From Staphylotrichum longicolle (taxonomy: Eukaryota; Ascomycota; Sordariomycetes; Sordariales; Chaetomiaceae), in NCBI GenBank assembly GCA_019096155.1, contig JAHCVI010000003.1, positions 2,418,001-2,482,000 on the forward strand: DNA of 64,000 bases, read 5' to 3'. The notes under the pieces were generated by a model. That model saw nothing but the letters and a program-made list of their open reading frames with translations. It searched no databases and was not told where the DNA came from. The translations under genes were made by a program, and so were the position numbers. Below, one piece after another: positions 8,719-20,047 of this stretch. How positions within the stretch are numbered: position 1 is the stretch's first letter; every line of letters begins with the position of its first letter.

Positions 8719-11717
8719 TCAAGCAGCCGCCGAGCCGATCTTGTTGAGGCCCTTGAGCGAGCCGAGGCTGAGCGCCAGGCCCTGCGACCTGCTGCGTATC
8801 CTGAGGAAGCCCGTGATGGGCCCGTCGTCGCCCTCCTTCTCGATGCTCAGGTTGGCCAGGGCGTCCTCGCCTATTGTTTTGAACTTGTTAGTAAATAACG
8901 TTGAGGGGAAAGAAGGGGGATTGACGTACCGAATACGCTCCTCGCGTAGAGGTTGGCGCTCAAGAACTGGCAGTCGCCCTTGAGGCTGGCCTCGGGAGTG
9001 AGGCAATTCATGTTGGTGCAGGCCATGAGCTGGTCCAGGAATTCGCGCAGCGTCTTGGCCTTGCTGTTGATGTTGACCTTGTTCTCCCACTCGAACTCGG
9101 TCCACATGGTGCGGAACTGCGTCTCGGTGCACGTCGCCGGCTGGATGTAATCCATGATGTCGACGTGCAGGTCGTTGAGGATGACGACGTTGGTGTCGGT
9201 CGAGTGCGCGCCCTCGTACACGACATTGCCAAAGATGACGCCCGTGTCGGTCGACGAGACCTTGATGGTGCACTGCACGTTGTGGAAGTCGTGCGGGCCC
9301 AGGTTCTGGCTCGTTGGGCGCTCCACCACCTTGAGGTCGCCGAGCGTGGCGAACTCGACGGTGAGGTTCTGCAGAGTGTCGGTGGTCTGGTTGACCAGTA
9401 GTACGTCGAGGATGATGTCGAACTGGTGGACCTTGACATAGGCCTCGGCGTAGACGGGATCGGAGAAACCGGTGAGCTGGACAACGCGGCTGAGCTTGCC
9501 GGACAGGTCCTCGGCGGCGCTGCTATCACCGCCTGTTGCCCGCTCCAGGTCGAGTTCAATCGCGTCGGCACCGTCGGTGACGTTCTTCTTGGACAGTTGG
9601 CGGATGGAAACCACGTCATCGACCTGGACAGCCGTCTTGGCCTTCTCGAACGCCTCCTTCGCCTCGCGCTTCTTCTCCTCAACCTGCACCATGGCCCGGA
9701 ACGCCTTCCTTGTGTCCTCAAGGTAGACCGTCTCCAGCTCCTTGTGCTCCTTGAACTCGGCGAGCGAGCGCACGCAGCTCATGATACGGTCGACAGAGTC
9801 TTCGTCAATGGGTGCCTTGACGAACTGCGACTGGCCAACGCGGATGATGGAGATGAGGATGAGCATGGCCTCTGCCCGCAGCGCGTTGGTGCGAGCGTCC
9901 TCCGACGAGATCTCGGAGTGGCGCATGACCAGCTTTGTGAGTGTCGCCGAGAGCACCGTCGCAAGGTAATAATCGCCATCCAGAATGAGTTGCCTGAGAG
10001 GAGGCTTTGATGATGCCTTGACGGCCTCCAGCTTAGCAGCTGCCGCGGACTGGCTTGTGAGAGCGGTCTCGGTCGCGTATGTCCCGTCGGCGAGCACCTT
10101 CCGAGACCCAGCGGGGGTTGCCTTGGAATGCCCATTAACCTGCTCCTGCTCCTTGTTCTCCTCGTCTTGATCCATGTTGTCCAGCAACCTCTGCTCTGAC
10201 GCCAGGATGGGGATCTCGCCAAGGCTAGCCCTAATACCCTTCCAAGCATCCCGAATATCCTTCTCGTCAACCGAGTACTCGCCGATGATCCAAAGGATGC
10301 CGCGGTAGACCTTGCCCGCCCGGACCTCCCTCAGGGTATCGACGAGTCTCTTGGCAATTGCTGGCCGAAGGGCGGGGAACTTCTCGACGACCTCCTTCAC
10401 AAAATTGATGACATCGACAGCGGAAGTGTTGTTGAAGTCGGCGATGAAATCCATGAGGAGCTCCACCACGCTGGCGGCAACCTCGGAGAACTTGACAGCG
10501 CACTGGTGGATGGAGTGGATGAGGAGCTGGCGGTACTCGCTGTTCTTCTCGTACTCCTGGTCGACCGTCTTGGACAGCTCCTTCTTGAGGAGGAGCACCA
10601 CCTCCTCGACGTTCTTGCTAGACACCATCTCCAGCGCAATCTCCAGAGCCTTCTTCCGCACGTCGATATCGGGGCTTGACAGGACGCGCAGGATCTCCAT
10701 GATCAGGTCGTCAAGGATGCCTTCGTTGTTCTGGCGGAGTTGGTCAACCCGGTCGAGCACGATAAGCTTGACATTGTTGTCAGCCTCCTTGATCGCGAGC
10801 TCAATAAACTTGCTCGCGGCGGCCTTGACAGCAACTGGGTTGTTGGTGAGCGCTGTCAGCGATGACGCCGCCTCGTACACGACTGTCGATGTGTTTGCCT
10901 CGAGGAGGTCAAAGATGAGGCGCAAGTACCGGGCCTTGTTTTGCGAGTTTTGGATGGCGTCTTTCCTGATAAACTCGAGCTCAACCAGCTGCAGAAGCTC
11001 CTCTGCGTTCGGAATGCCATCGAAAACGGTGCTGAGGTAGGCCAGGGCCTTGTCGTGGCTGATGCTGGACAGGGCAGCAAAACCATTGCGCTTGCATGTG
11101 GGGTCGCTCTCGCCTTCGAGGAATGTAGCAATGAGCTCCGCGGCGTCGGGAATCAGCGAGGGCGAGTGTTGGTAGATGGAGGCGACAGCAAACACGGCGT
11201 TCTTCCGCACGTAAGCGTGACGGTGCTCGAGGCAGGACCGTGCCGAGGAGAGGAGGGGCTCGAGGAGCTCGGGTTCGCGGAGCTTGCAGAGGAAGCGCAA
11301 CGTGTTGCCTCGGATGTACTCGTTCGGATGTTGGAGGTCGTTCCGAATGCCGTTACTACAGAATAGTCAGAATATAACAAGGCCCTCCTCGGTGCAGTAT
11401 CGGGCGCCCCCATACCATACTAGGATGAACTCTTGCTTGAGCTTCCCTTGGGCGTCGAGCTTGGGGCAGATCTCGTAGTAGAAATAAAGGAGCTTCTTCA
11501 GGGGCTTGGACTTGGACGGCATGACGAAGCGGATGATGTGCATGAGCAATTGGGGCATGGGGTCGCCGTTGAGCATGATGGTCAGGAGGCGCTTCATGGT
11601 CTCAACCTTGGACTCGTCGGTGCCCTTCTCGAGCTGGGTCCGCAGCTCCGCCAAGGTCGGCGTGCCCTCGGTGGCACTGTCCTTGACCAGGCTGTATGCA
11701 TTGTCGAGGAACGACAT
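8719..11717 (-). CDS. sec26: Coatomer (COPI) subunit beta, Sec26
   Basis: A 959-residue beta-COP, a core subunit of the COPI coat for Golgi-to-ER and intra-Golgi transport. Exons on the minus strand are 11717-11416, 11355-8930 and 8870-8719. Splicing restores the highly conserved VCNGIRNDLQHPNEYIRGN across intron 1 (11356-11415) and SVFGEDALANLSIEKEGDD across intron 2 (8871-8929). HEAT-like adaptin repeats fill residues 1-550, a charged linker follows, and the C-terminal coatomer beta appendage domain runs from about residue 640. Length matches the family (yeast Sec26 is 973). I used the MSFLDNAYS start; an in-frame ATG three codons upstream at 11726 is possible. It is divergent from mago with about 630 bases between starts. 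Confidence 0.97.
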
Positions 11718-12344
11718 GGTGGGCAACGGGTGGGAGCGAGTCGGTTGTGGCAGTCCTGGGTTGGTGCAGGGAAATCTGGCGGTGAATTTGGGTGTGGAAC
11801 GGATGAGGTTCGAGATCGCGATGGGAATTGGCTGAGGGGCGGAGGGCTACGCTACTCCTGAGCTCTCGTTCAGTCGCGCCTTGGCTCGTGGTGCAAGCAG
11901 GAGCCGTTCCTGGGTTTCGGTAGGCGGATCAAGAGGTAGCCGCGCAGACGAGTTGTCGTTCGGTGGCCGCTGAGAGCGTGGGAGAGCGGAGCATCACCTG
12001 CGTGGTTGCGGTCGTGGTGAGGGAGCGCCAGCGGAGTGCACCTCCAATACGATTCAATCCGCCAATATCGAAGCGGACAGCAGGCATGCAGTGGTGCATG
12101 GGAGATGTGGCATTACTGCCCCTGTGGCAGCTGTGGCAGTCAGCTGCCAGGAGTGTCAGGATCACGTGCGGAGCCTCAGAGTTGTACAGGGGTCTGTTTT
12201 GGTGGGCTTTGGTGGGGTTCTGCCCCGCTGTTGCTCCCGGTCTTGCTCCCAGCCTTCCAGACAAATGCTTGTCTCCAAATCGGGCTCGCCAGCCGCGAGG
12301 GTTCCCAACTTCCGCCTTGTCGCAAACCATCACAGCTGCCCACC
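11718..12344. promoter_or_regulatory. Divergent promoter region, sec26 and mago
   Basis: 627 bases between the divergent start codons of two essential genes. The sequence is GC-rich and holds only accidental ORFs. I see no clear TATA box. Confidence 0.5.
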
Positions 12345-13107
12345 ATGTCAAACTCGAACGAACCATTTTACATCCGATACTAGTATGCAGCGTCGGCCTT
12401 CTACTCGCCGGTCTTGCACGTGCTAATACTCAACCAGTTCGGGTCATCAAGGCCGCTTCGGACATGAGTTTCTCGGTGCGTCGTGCCACACTTGAAGCAA
12501 TCGCCCTTTGGACAGGACTGACCGTGTTGTGCGATGCAGAGTTCGACTTTCGGGTAGTCGGCGACGGCCGTAGTGCGACCGCTCGCTATGCCAACAACTC
12601 AAACTACCGAAACGACAGCTTGATCCGGAAAGAGAGTACGATTGAGCTTTCCATCACCGATATTAAGACGACAGCGGGCTGACGTGGCTTGTTGATGGCA
12701 GTGTTTGTTAGCTCCCTCGTCGTTGACGAGATCAAGCGAATCGTCAAGGAGAGCGAGATTTTGAAGTACGTTGGGCAATGGACGCAGGGTTAGGGGATGC
12801 AAGGCTAATAGGGACTAGGGAAGATGATGCGAAGTGGCCTACCAAGAATAAGGACGGGAGGCAGGAGCTGGAAATCCGAGTCGGCAACGACCACATCTCG
12901 TTTGAGGTACGGAGGGCCCCATGTGCCCCCTTTTGCCCGGCCGGCTTGATTGCTGACCCTGCCCAGACTGCTAAGATAGGATCGATCAACGACGTGACCG
13001 AGTCTGCGGATCCAGAAGGCCTCAGAGTCTTCTACTATCTGGTGCAGGATCTCAAGGCGTTGGTTTTCAGCCTTATCGCCCTGCATTTCAAGATCAAGCC
13101 CATCTGA
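12345..13107 (+). CDS. mago: Mago nashi, exon junction complex core protein
   Basis: A 154-residue Mago protein, which with Y14 forms the heterodimer that locks eIF4A3 on spliced mRNA. Six exons: 12345-12382, 12438-12475, 12540-12635, 12702-12765, 12819-12906 and 12967-13107, with introns of 52-66 bases. Each junction restores a conserved peptide: YIRYYSGHQGRFGHEF, then EFDFRVVGDGRSATARYAN, DSLIRKEMFVSS, ESEILKEDDAKWP, ISFETAKIGS and the end ALHFKIKPI. The initial exons are only 38 bases each, so gene finders may miss them. Family length is about 147. The gene is unusually intron-dense compared with its neighbours, which is common for mago. Confidence 0.97.
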
Positions 13108-14376
13108 TTCTCGGATGCACCTACGGACGCGCCCATGGTCTTCGCTCGACAGCTGAGCGAACTCTATCAAGGCCATGCCATTGCGAGAGAACGAGAGAAG
13201 GGACAGACTTACGACACTGGGTGGCTTCCCCAGTCTCACATGGGGCAGAAATTCGGGCAAACAGTCAACTAGGGCATTTTGCGCGCCATGGCCCTTGGCC
13301 TGGTGCTAGACGCTCAATGTCTCACAACACAACTTAGGATGGGAAGGAGACTGGGACACAATTCCCAGTTACGGATTTACGGTATACCTCACGGCCGCCA
13401 AACTGCAAGGAAGCAACCTGCACCACAGTCGGGTATGAGCAGGCGAATGACGGCCCGCCGCATGCTCCCAGATCTGGCAGCTCAACGGTTAGCGTTGATG
13501 CTGGCCGCTTTTAGAAACCAATCACTTGTTGACAGCTGTGTCACCAACTGCATCCGTGGTTCAGCAGCGTGGGGTGCTGATATGCCTCTCTAGCCCTGCA
13601 ATGGGGTTGTTTGTCATGCGAGACCATTCACAGTCTCAGAATCCTGTGCTGGAATTGCTCCATGACAGGCTCTGGACACTGAATGTTGGCAGTGTGACTG
13701 AGGATGGAAGACCCTGCCTGAGAGAGAGTGGGTCTCCCTTCTGGAAGACAAGCTCTCAGCTTTCCACAAATGCCAAGGGATAGCCACCCAGCTGGCTCGG
13801 TTCCAGAAGCGGTCCCCTGGGACAAGGACATGCGACTGATCACCCAATTGCGACATCGTCATTGTTCAACCTTCGACTCGCATCTTTTCTGTCGCATGAT
13901 AATACCCATTGACTCTTCACCCTAGCATCTCTTTTCTCGCCCATTTCTTACAGGTCAGACCAAAGCCCACGCTCAGTACCCATTGATTGCGCGATCGGCC
14001 CTCGGAGACAGACCGCCCGCATCTGGCCCCGCGAACAGGCCCATGGCGCTTGGCTGAACTCCACTGAGAGGGAACCACCCACGAGACCATCGCCGGCTCG
14101 TCCCCGGCCCGTTAAACAACACCCTGCCGCCCGGCCGTTTCCCGGCTGCTGTCCCCTTTCCACCCATCGCGCCCGTCGCGCAGTGGGTGTCAACACCCTT
14201 AAAAGTCTTCATCCCGTCCGCGGCACAAATCGCGCCCGAATCGCATCGTGCAGGCCTGCTTGGAGCCAGACCTCCCCCATCACTCGCAGCAGCGCGGTGA
14301 CTCCACACTGACGGCATCCTCCCCCCCTGCGGCATCGCAGACACGCGCGCCCGCCCACCCGCCGATACCGCCTGCC
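13108..14376. other. Intergenic region between mago and Gid4
   Basis: About 1.27 kb. Several ORFs under 110 codons occur on both strands without coding-like codon use. I find no tRNA, repeat or conserved peptide. The proximal part before 14377 is C-rich and is probably the leader of the Gid4 gene. Confidence 0.5.
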
Positions 14377-15669
14377 ATGCCAACGCCCTCGTCCAACGCC
14401 TCCGATCCGCCGTCGCCGCCACGCTCCCATCCCTTCTCGTCATGCCCCGACCCTGAGGAGGGCCCGCAGCAGCAGGCGTCCCAACAACCAGCCTCCAACG
14501 AATCCGCGTCAGGTTGGCGCACACGCTCGCCGCCCGTCTATCCCGCCGAGCGTGACGAAGGAGGGCGCACCAATTTGGCCGGGAGCCGCGATTCGCGATC
14601 CGTTACCATGTCGCCCGGGCCGCACTCTGACAGCGCCGCCCGCGAGCCGGAGGGGATGGTGGTTGTGAGGGGCGATGTGGCGGAGGGACAGAAACCGGCG
14701 GATACGGATGAGGATGTGAACTCCGTGGGCGATGAATTTATGCGCGGTGGCGGTGGTGGCGCTGGCAGGGCTGATGGAGTTGCGGCTGGGAGTCGCGAGG
14801 AGGCGAGGACAGCGCTGAGCGGAATGCAGGCTCGGAGGACATCAAGATCGGAGCAGCTTTCGCCGGTCGTCGGGGAACTACACGAGCCGGACGTTTGGGG
14901 GACGGTAGGGAACGGGCCGCGGTGGGTGGAAGACAGTGGGCTCGTGGGGCTGGGCCTGGAGTACTCCCATATGAGGGTGATACCAACGGCACCGTCGTTA
15001 TACTTGCAACCTGGGAGCCAATTTGTCGGGACACAGCAGTCAGAGCGGCAGCAGTATGAGGTCGAGGTTGAGATCAAGCACGTGGATATGCGCGAGTCGT
15101 TCCTGTGCGGGTACCTGAAGATTCAAGGTCGGCTACCCTCCTCTGCAGCGACGCGCTTCCTGCGGCTAACTTCTGTGAACCAGGCCTGACCGACGACCAC
15201 CCCACACTAACGACATACTTCGAGGGCGAGATCATTGGCTCAAAGTACGGCTTCATCACCCAACACCAGGGGTGGGGCGCGAGCGAAAAGATCGACATCT
15301 CCCACTGGTCCAAGTTCACTGCGTTCCGGCCATACCTCAAGCAGGCGCGGAAGGGCGGGCAGACGATCATCAAGGACGTGGACCAGCGGGAAAACATATT
15401 CATGCGCTGGAAGGAGCAGTTCCTCGTGCCCGACCACCGCGTTCGCACAATCAACGGTGCGAGCTTCGAGGGGTTCTACTACATTTGCTTCAACCAAGTG
15501 CGTGGAGAGGTGAGCGGTATCTATTTCCACAGCAAGAGTGAAAAGTAAGTTTCCCAGATTTCGAAACCTGGCGAGGGAAAATAGTCTAACCTCCACCCGC
15601 AGATTTCAACAACTAGAGCTGAAACACGTGGATAACATGGGGTGTTTTGGCGCCATGGAGTTCAGATAA
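14377..15669 (+). CDS. gid4: Gid4/Vid24, substrate receptor of the GID/CTLH ubiquitin ligase
   Basis: A 392-residue Vid24-family protein that recognises Pro/N-degrons and recruits gluconeogenic enzymes to the GID E3 ligase. Exons are 14377-15127, 15184-15544 and 15603-15669. The first about 200 residues are a low-complexity Pro/Ser-rich N-terminal region. The beta-barrel follows: FLCGYLKIQGLTDDHPTLTT spans the first splice, then TYFEGEIIG, then WSKFTAFRPYLKQAR, and FEGFYYICF. The third exon supplies the family-typical end KHVDNMGCFGAMEF. I chose ATG 14377 (MPTPSSNAS); the frame is open upstream, so an earlier start is possible. It is convergent with trm11, with about 300 bases between stops. 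Confidence 0.93.
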
Positions 15670-15973
15670 GACCGGGTCCAGATATGAGCGGGATGGGCAG
15701 AACACATATCGTCCGAATTATGAGGGAGGCGCTGTCTTGGATTGGGAGGTTTTGAGCGTTGCATATCGTTTTTCTTTTTTGAAGATCATGGTCATAGGCA
15801 CACACATGGGGGAAACAGGACACATGGCAGTTGGGGACGGCATTTCTCATTGAGCAGCGCGGAGGACTGGGAGGACACCGCTGGGCAAGAACGAGCGACG
15901 AGTGCTGGGATGGCGCAGACGTCGAGTTGGATGCGAAGGGTTTTCATTGTACATGCTTAATTGGAATGGGTAT
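15670..15973. other. Convergent 3' intergenic region, Gid4 and trm11
   Basis: 304 bases between two converging stop codons, presumably overlapping 3' UTRs and polyadenylation regions. No gene is seen. Confidence 0.5.
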
Positions 15974-17615
15974 CTAAGACGCATCGTCGGAGCTTCCATC
16001 AGCGGTCTCGAACTTGTTGAAGTAGGCCTTGCGAAACGGGTTCAACTCATCAGCGCTTTTCCCGACGGGCGTCGCCACCTCCCGCGCCTTCATCGCTTCC
16101 GGGTCAACCTCTTTGTCGGGAATCCGCCGGTAGGTTATCAGTCGCCGGGACCCTATCGACTGTCAGAATGGGGAAACCAAAACAACCAAGAGTGGCAGGC
16201 AACATACATTTGTTAAAAACCTGTGTGCAGACGGATACGACCTCGAGATAGGGGTGTGTCGGTACGGCGATTTCCTGGTTCTCGTCGTTGGCCGTGGGCA
16301 TCCAAAACGATAGCCTCCCGCCGTCGACAAGTGTCTGGGCCGAGAATTGCAGGATGTCGTCCAACATGGCCAGGAAACTGTAGGGTTTCCTTGGCGGAAT
16401 GAAATCGGGGTCCCTGCGAGAAAAACAAGTCAGTTCTGCCCCCTTGTCCTTTTGCGTGCGGGTGCTCATGACACTCACTTGTACATCACTTTTCCCTTCG
16501 GTATCACCCACGGCGACTTCTCCGGGTCGCGCACCCCCAACACTCTCAACCCCTCCCTCACTCCATACGGCGGGTCACACACAATCCCGTCAAACAACCT
16601 CCCCGTGACCCCGTCCCCGTCATATCTCAGGTCCGCCCTCCGGATCGGCGAGTTCGTCAGATCCGCCGTGAACATCCCGCCCAAACCCCCGAGCAAGCCG
16701 TACTGCTCAAAATTCCCCCTCAGCGTCTTCCGCTTCTCGTCGCCCCTGATACTCCGCCCATCAATGTCGCTCCCAAACGTCACGGCCCCAAACTGCGCGC
16801 ACGCAATCGGGAAGCTCCCCGTGCCCACAAACGGGTCGTACATGAGCTTGCCCGGCGCGGCCAGCGCGATGTTGGCCGTGACGAGCGCCAGCTCGGCGTC
16901 CATGGACGTGGTGCTGATGTACCGTCTCTTCTTGAGGTCCAGCACCTTGGGCAGGTCCCGCGCGCCGGAGCCCAGGTACCGCCCGAAGTAGTAATGCTTG
17001 GGGTCCGGGATGCCCAGCGGCGTCGAGTTGAACTCCCAGTCCTCGAAGAGCGTGAACTCCTCGTCCGGGTCGCGCATGCGGATCGGGCCCGCGAAGCCGA
17101 GGTAGGCGAACGAGTTGATGATGCGCACCTTGTCCTCGGCGGTACGCGACCCCTGGTACGAGTCGATGGTGAACTTGAAGGGGCAGGTCAGGTACTGCGC
17201 CCAGAGGTGCGGCGTGGTGGCGTGCACGGCGGCGTGGACGGCCGCGAGGTCCGGGCCGGAGCCCCAGAGCGCGTGGATGGACTGGACGAGGATGGAGCGC
17301 CGGATGAGGCGCTTGGCGGCGTCGTCCGAGGGGAGGTGAACGATGCAGAAGGGGGACTGTGAGAAAGGGTGAGTTGGTTAGTCAGGGGGGCTTTGTTGAT
17401 GGTTGTTCAGGGGGGGGGGTATTGGGGGGGTTGCAAGGGAGGGGTGCTTGAGGGCTGTTGAAAATCCCCTGAAGGGTAAGTTGAGGTGGGAATGAAACTA
17501 ACCTCAAGGCTGTTGAAATGACTTTCATCACGATTCCTTCGATCACAGCGAGGGACTCGAGTTCAGGGAGACGAAACGTCTCGTGAGACTGCGAGAAACG
17601 GACGAGGTAGTCCAT
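15974..17615 (-). CDS. trm11: tRNA (guanine(10)-N2)-methyltransferase, Trm11
   Basis: A 459-residue catalytic subunit that, with Trm112, methylates G10 of tRNAs. Minus-strand exons are about 17615-17499, 17356-16479, 16413-16208 and 16152-15974. The THUMP-like N-terminal part starts MDYLVRFSQSHETF. The Rossmann methyltransferase has the SAM loop YDPFVGTGSFPIACAQFG and the catalytic DPPYGVREG motif. The last junction uses an acceptor just beyond a first cag, restoring FNKWSRRLITYRRIPD. The first intron is uncertain: the best-looking donor (AG|gttagt, 17502-17501) puts exon 2 out of frame, whereas a weaker gtttca donor at 17498 keeps frame, and I used that. It is divergent from rpp40, with 422 bases between starts. 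Confidence 0.92.
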
Positions 17616-18037
17616 TTGACGGCTTTCCACTGAATGCTCGTCCTTGGGGTTGCTTCTATTGCTGAAAAATAATAAAGATTTTTGCTTAAACAGTCATTCT
17701 TTTCTCAAAGCCTGGCAAGGTCAAAATTCGAGTAATAAAAACGCCCAACGCCTGCTTGACTCATGGTGCAAGCTGCAACTTTGAACTTTTGAAGTTTGTG
17801 AAACGGGGCAGGCATTGTGCCTGAACTAACCAGACGACAGGGTGGGTTTAAGCTCTAGCGGTTCCAATGCATTGCAGTGGCCAATGGCACCGAACGCTGC
17901 GTTCTGCACCAACGCCGAGCCGTGTCCGCAAGACGTCGAGATTTTGCCTGCAGCTTGTGGCCCACTCAGCTCTTGCAAGCAACTCGAGGTAGCAGACATC
18001 ACAAGGACCCAAATCCCAGCCCTGGATACGGTACAAA
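17616..18037. promoter_or_regulatory. Shared divergent promoter, trm11 and rpp40
   Basis: 422 bases between the start codons of two tRNA-maturation genes read in opposite directions. An AT-rich patch lies near 17660-17690 (aataataaagattttt). No other gene is supported. Confidence 0.5.
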
Positions 18038-19335
18038 ATGTTGTCCTTCAACCAACCGGCCGTGTACCAGTCCTCAAAGTCCTATGTGACGCATGGCGTA
18101 ATGGGCCATTTGGACCCCAAACAGGTTCCCTCAAAATCGAAGCCATGGGCGACACTTACAAGCCAAGATTTTGTCCACAGGGTGTGTATCTTTGATCCTC
18201 TTGCTAGTCGCTGGAAACATGAGAGAAAAGAGTCATTCTAACAATCGAGACAGGCTGACCTGATTCTTCCGGAAGAAGTCTTTACTGTGGTTCAAGAAAA
18301 ACTCCTCAGTGACAAACCGGCGCCAGAGTTCAAGAAGGTCGAGCTCTCACTCCACGACATACTCTCAGGCGACTTTTTTACAGAGTACATCAAAAAAGGT
18401 CAGGAACCGACAGTTCTCGTAAACCATTGACACGGCCTAACGCAACGCAGGAAACGTTTTGATGCTCTCCAAGGGGAGGCGAGGAATCGACAATGTCCTT
18501 GCCTTGCGGAGCGGCACGCTCACCATGTTCCTGGACAAAGAGACATATGAGCGAGCAGGCTTGGTTGGCAAACCGCACGGTGTCAAAGGGCAAAGAGGGC
18601 TGAAGCCCCGCTGGGGTACGTCTCCGAGTACCAGGAGTATCTGTTGTGTCCCACTAACTTTCTTAGTCGTCGAGTTTGATCTCACCGCACCATCCATGTT
18701 TCCAGGAAAGAAGGGTTTCGACCGGCTGGTCTACGCAAGCAAAAACACGCTTGCAGAGCCGATGACTTGGTTGTTCTGCAACATCTTCTCAACAAGTAGG
18801 CTTCCCATAAACAACAACTCTGCATTCTTCTGCTGACCTTGACCAAGCTCCCAGCCCAGACCCCCTCGCACGGCACTGCCCTACCACCATCACCTCCAAC
18901 CCCGAAATCCTACAAGGGATAGACGCCGTGATTCCGAAGCTCTCTCCCGACGCCAGTTTCCTCGCTCCAAGTGGCAAAGAAGACTTTGAAGACTTCTCAA
19001 CTGGACTGTATGAATGGCTGTCTCTCGTCCGCCTCCAAAGCCCTCGCATAGAAGTCGGGGACCAGATAGACCCGTACCTCTCCCGGTACGAGGTTCCAGG
19101 AGCAGATCAGGAGGGTAAGATTTGCAAGATCAGCTGGCAAGGTTTCCTTGCACCATCTTGGTCCAGGCAGACATTGATCGACATCATCACCACCCTTCCG
19201 CGGCAAGCATGGTTCGCCTTCAGCACGACCACCTTCTCAAAGGGCCTTGCCGGTGACAACGCCGAATGCACGATCCTTCGGCCGCCAAACGCGTCAGGCG
19301 AGTATCTCATGTGGGAGGTCAAGGGACATGAATGA
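18038..19335 (+). CDS. rpp40: Ribonuclease P/MRP subunit Rpp40 family protein
   Basis: A 352-residue protein of the RNase P 40-kDa subunit family, part of the nuclear ribonucleoprotein that matures tRNA 5' ends. Exons are 18038-18181, 18254-18398, 18451-18615, 18667-18795 and 18860-19335. The match rests on segments resembling human RPP40: LSLHDILSGDFFTEYIKKGN, TMFLDKETYERAGLVGKP and the C-terminal SWQGFLAPSW. The last acceptor is the second of two nearby cag sites; only that one keeps frame. The start MLSFNQPAVYQ is the first ATG giving the expected N-terminus. The stop is 27 bases from the end of the convergent ankyrin gene, so their transcripts must overlap. Confidence 0.88.
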
Positions 19336-19362
19336 GAGATGCGTCGAGTACTTGGGCGACCC

Positions 19363-20047
19363 TCAATCCTGCCTCGGCCGAACACTCCTCTCCTCGCTGA
19401 ACCCCTCCCCACCAATGGCCTCCGTCACCAACCGCCTCAACTCCGCCTGCCCTTCGGGCGTCTGAAAGTCCTCCCTGGCAGCAAGCTCCTCTATCCTCCT
19501 GCGGAATTCCGGGTCCACCTGCTGCTGGTCTCCCGCCTCGGCCTCGTTCATCGTCCCATCGTCACCGCAACCCCTCCGGCGGCGGCGGCAACTCCATCCC
19601 CGTCTCTTCCGCGCCGTTCACAGCCCCGTTCGCCGCCCCATTGCTCGCCGACGATGACGACGGCTCCGGCCCGCCCTCCTCCAGACTCAAAAGATACTCG
19701 GCCACCAGCGGCCAGTCCTCCTCGCTCTCAATCTTCTCCCGCGCCGTCTGGCCCTCCTCGTTCTGCAGCTTGGGATCCAGCCCGAGCTCCTCGACCAGCA
19801 CGCGCGCGGCGTCGACCGTCTCGACCACGAACAGCGCCGTCTCGCCGTCCTCGTCGCGGAGGTCGACGGGGACCTTGAAGTCGCGGACCAGCGCGCGGAG
19901 CAGGGCCAGGTGGTTGTAGCTGGCGGCGGCGTGGACGAGGGAGTAGCCGTGCTCGTCCTGGCGCGGGGCGAGCGAGGGGTCTTCGACGAGGAGGGCGAGG
20001 AGACCTTGCGGGTCGTCGGCCGCGAGGAGGTAGGGGTTCGGTGCCAT
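19363..20047 (-). CDS. Ankyrin-repeat protein (yeast YCR051W-like), frame broken
   Basis: A short ankyrin-repeat protein. From ATG 20047 (MAPNPYLLAADDPQG) the frame encodes two to three ankyrin repeats (for example HGYSLVHAAASYNHLALLRA and DEDGETALFVVE) and then an Ala/Asn/Gly linker. As sequenced it stops at 19562 after 161 residues (PPPPEGLR). Immediately downstream another frame encodes NEAEAGDQQQVDPEFRRR and ELAAREDFQTPEGQAELRRL, the C-terminal motif I associate with this family, ending at 19363. No intron with usable phase joins them. The break lies at a run of four G and a run of three G (complement of 19571-19574 and 19555-19557). I therefore treat it as one gene of about 225 residues with a probable consensus error. 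Function is unknown beyond protein binding. Confidence 0.75.
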
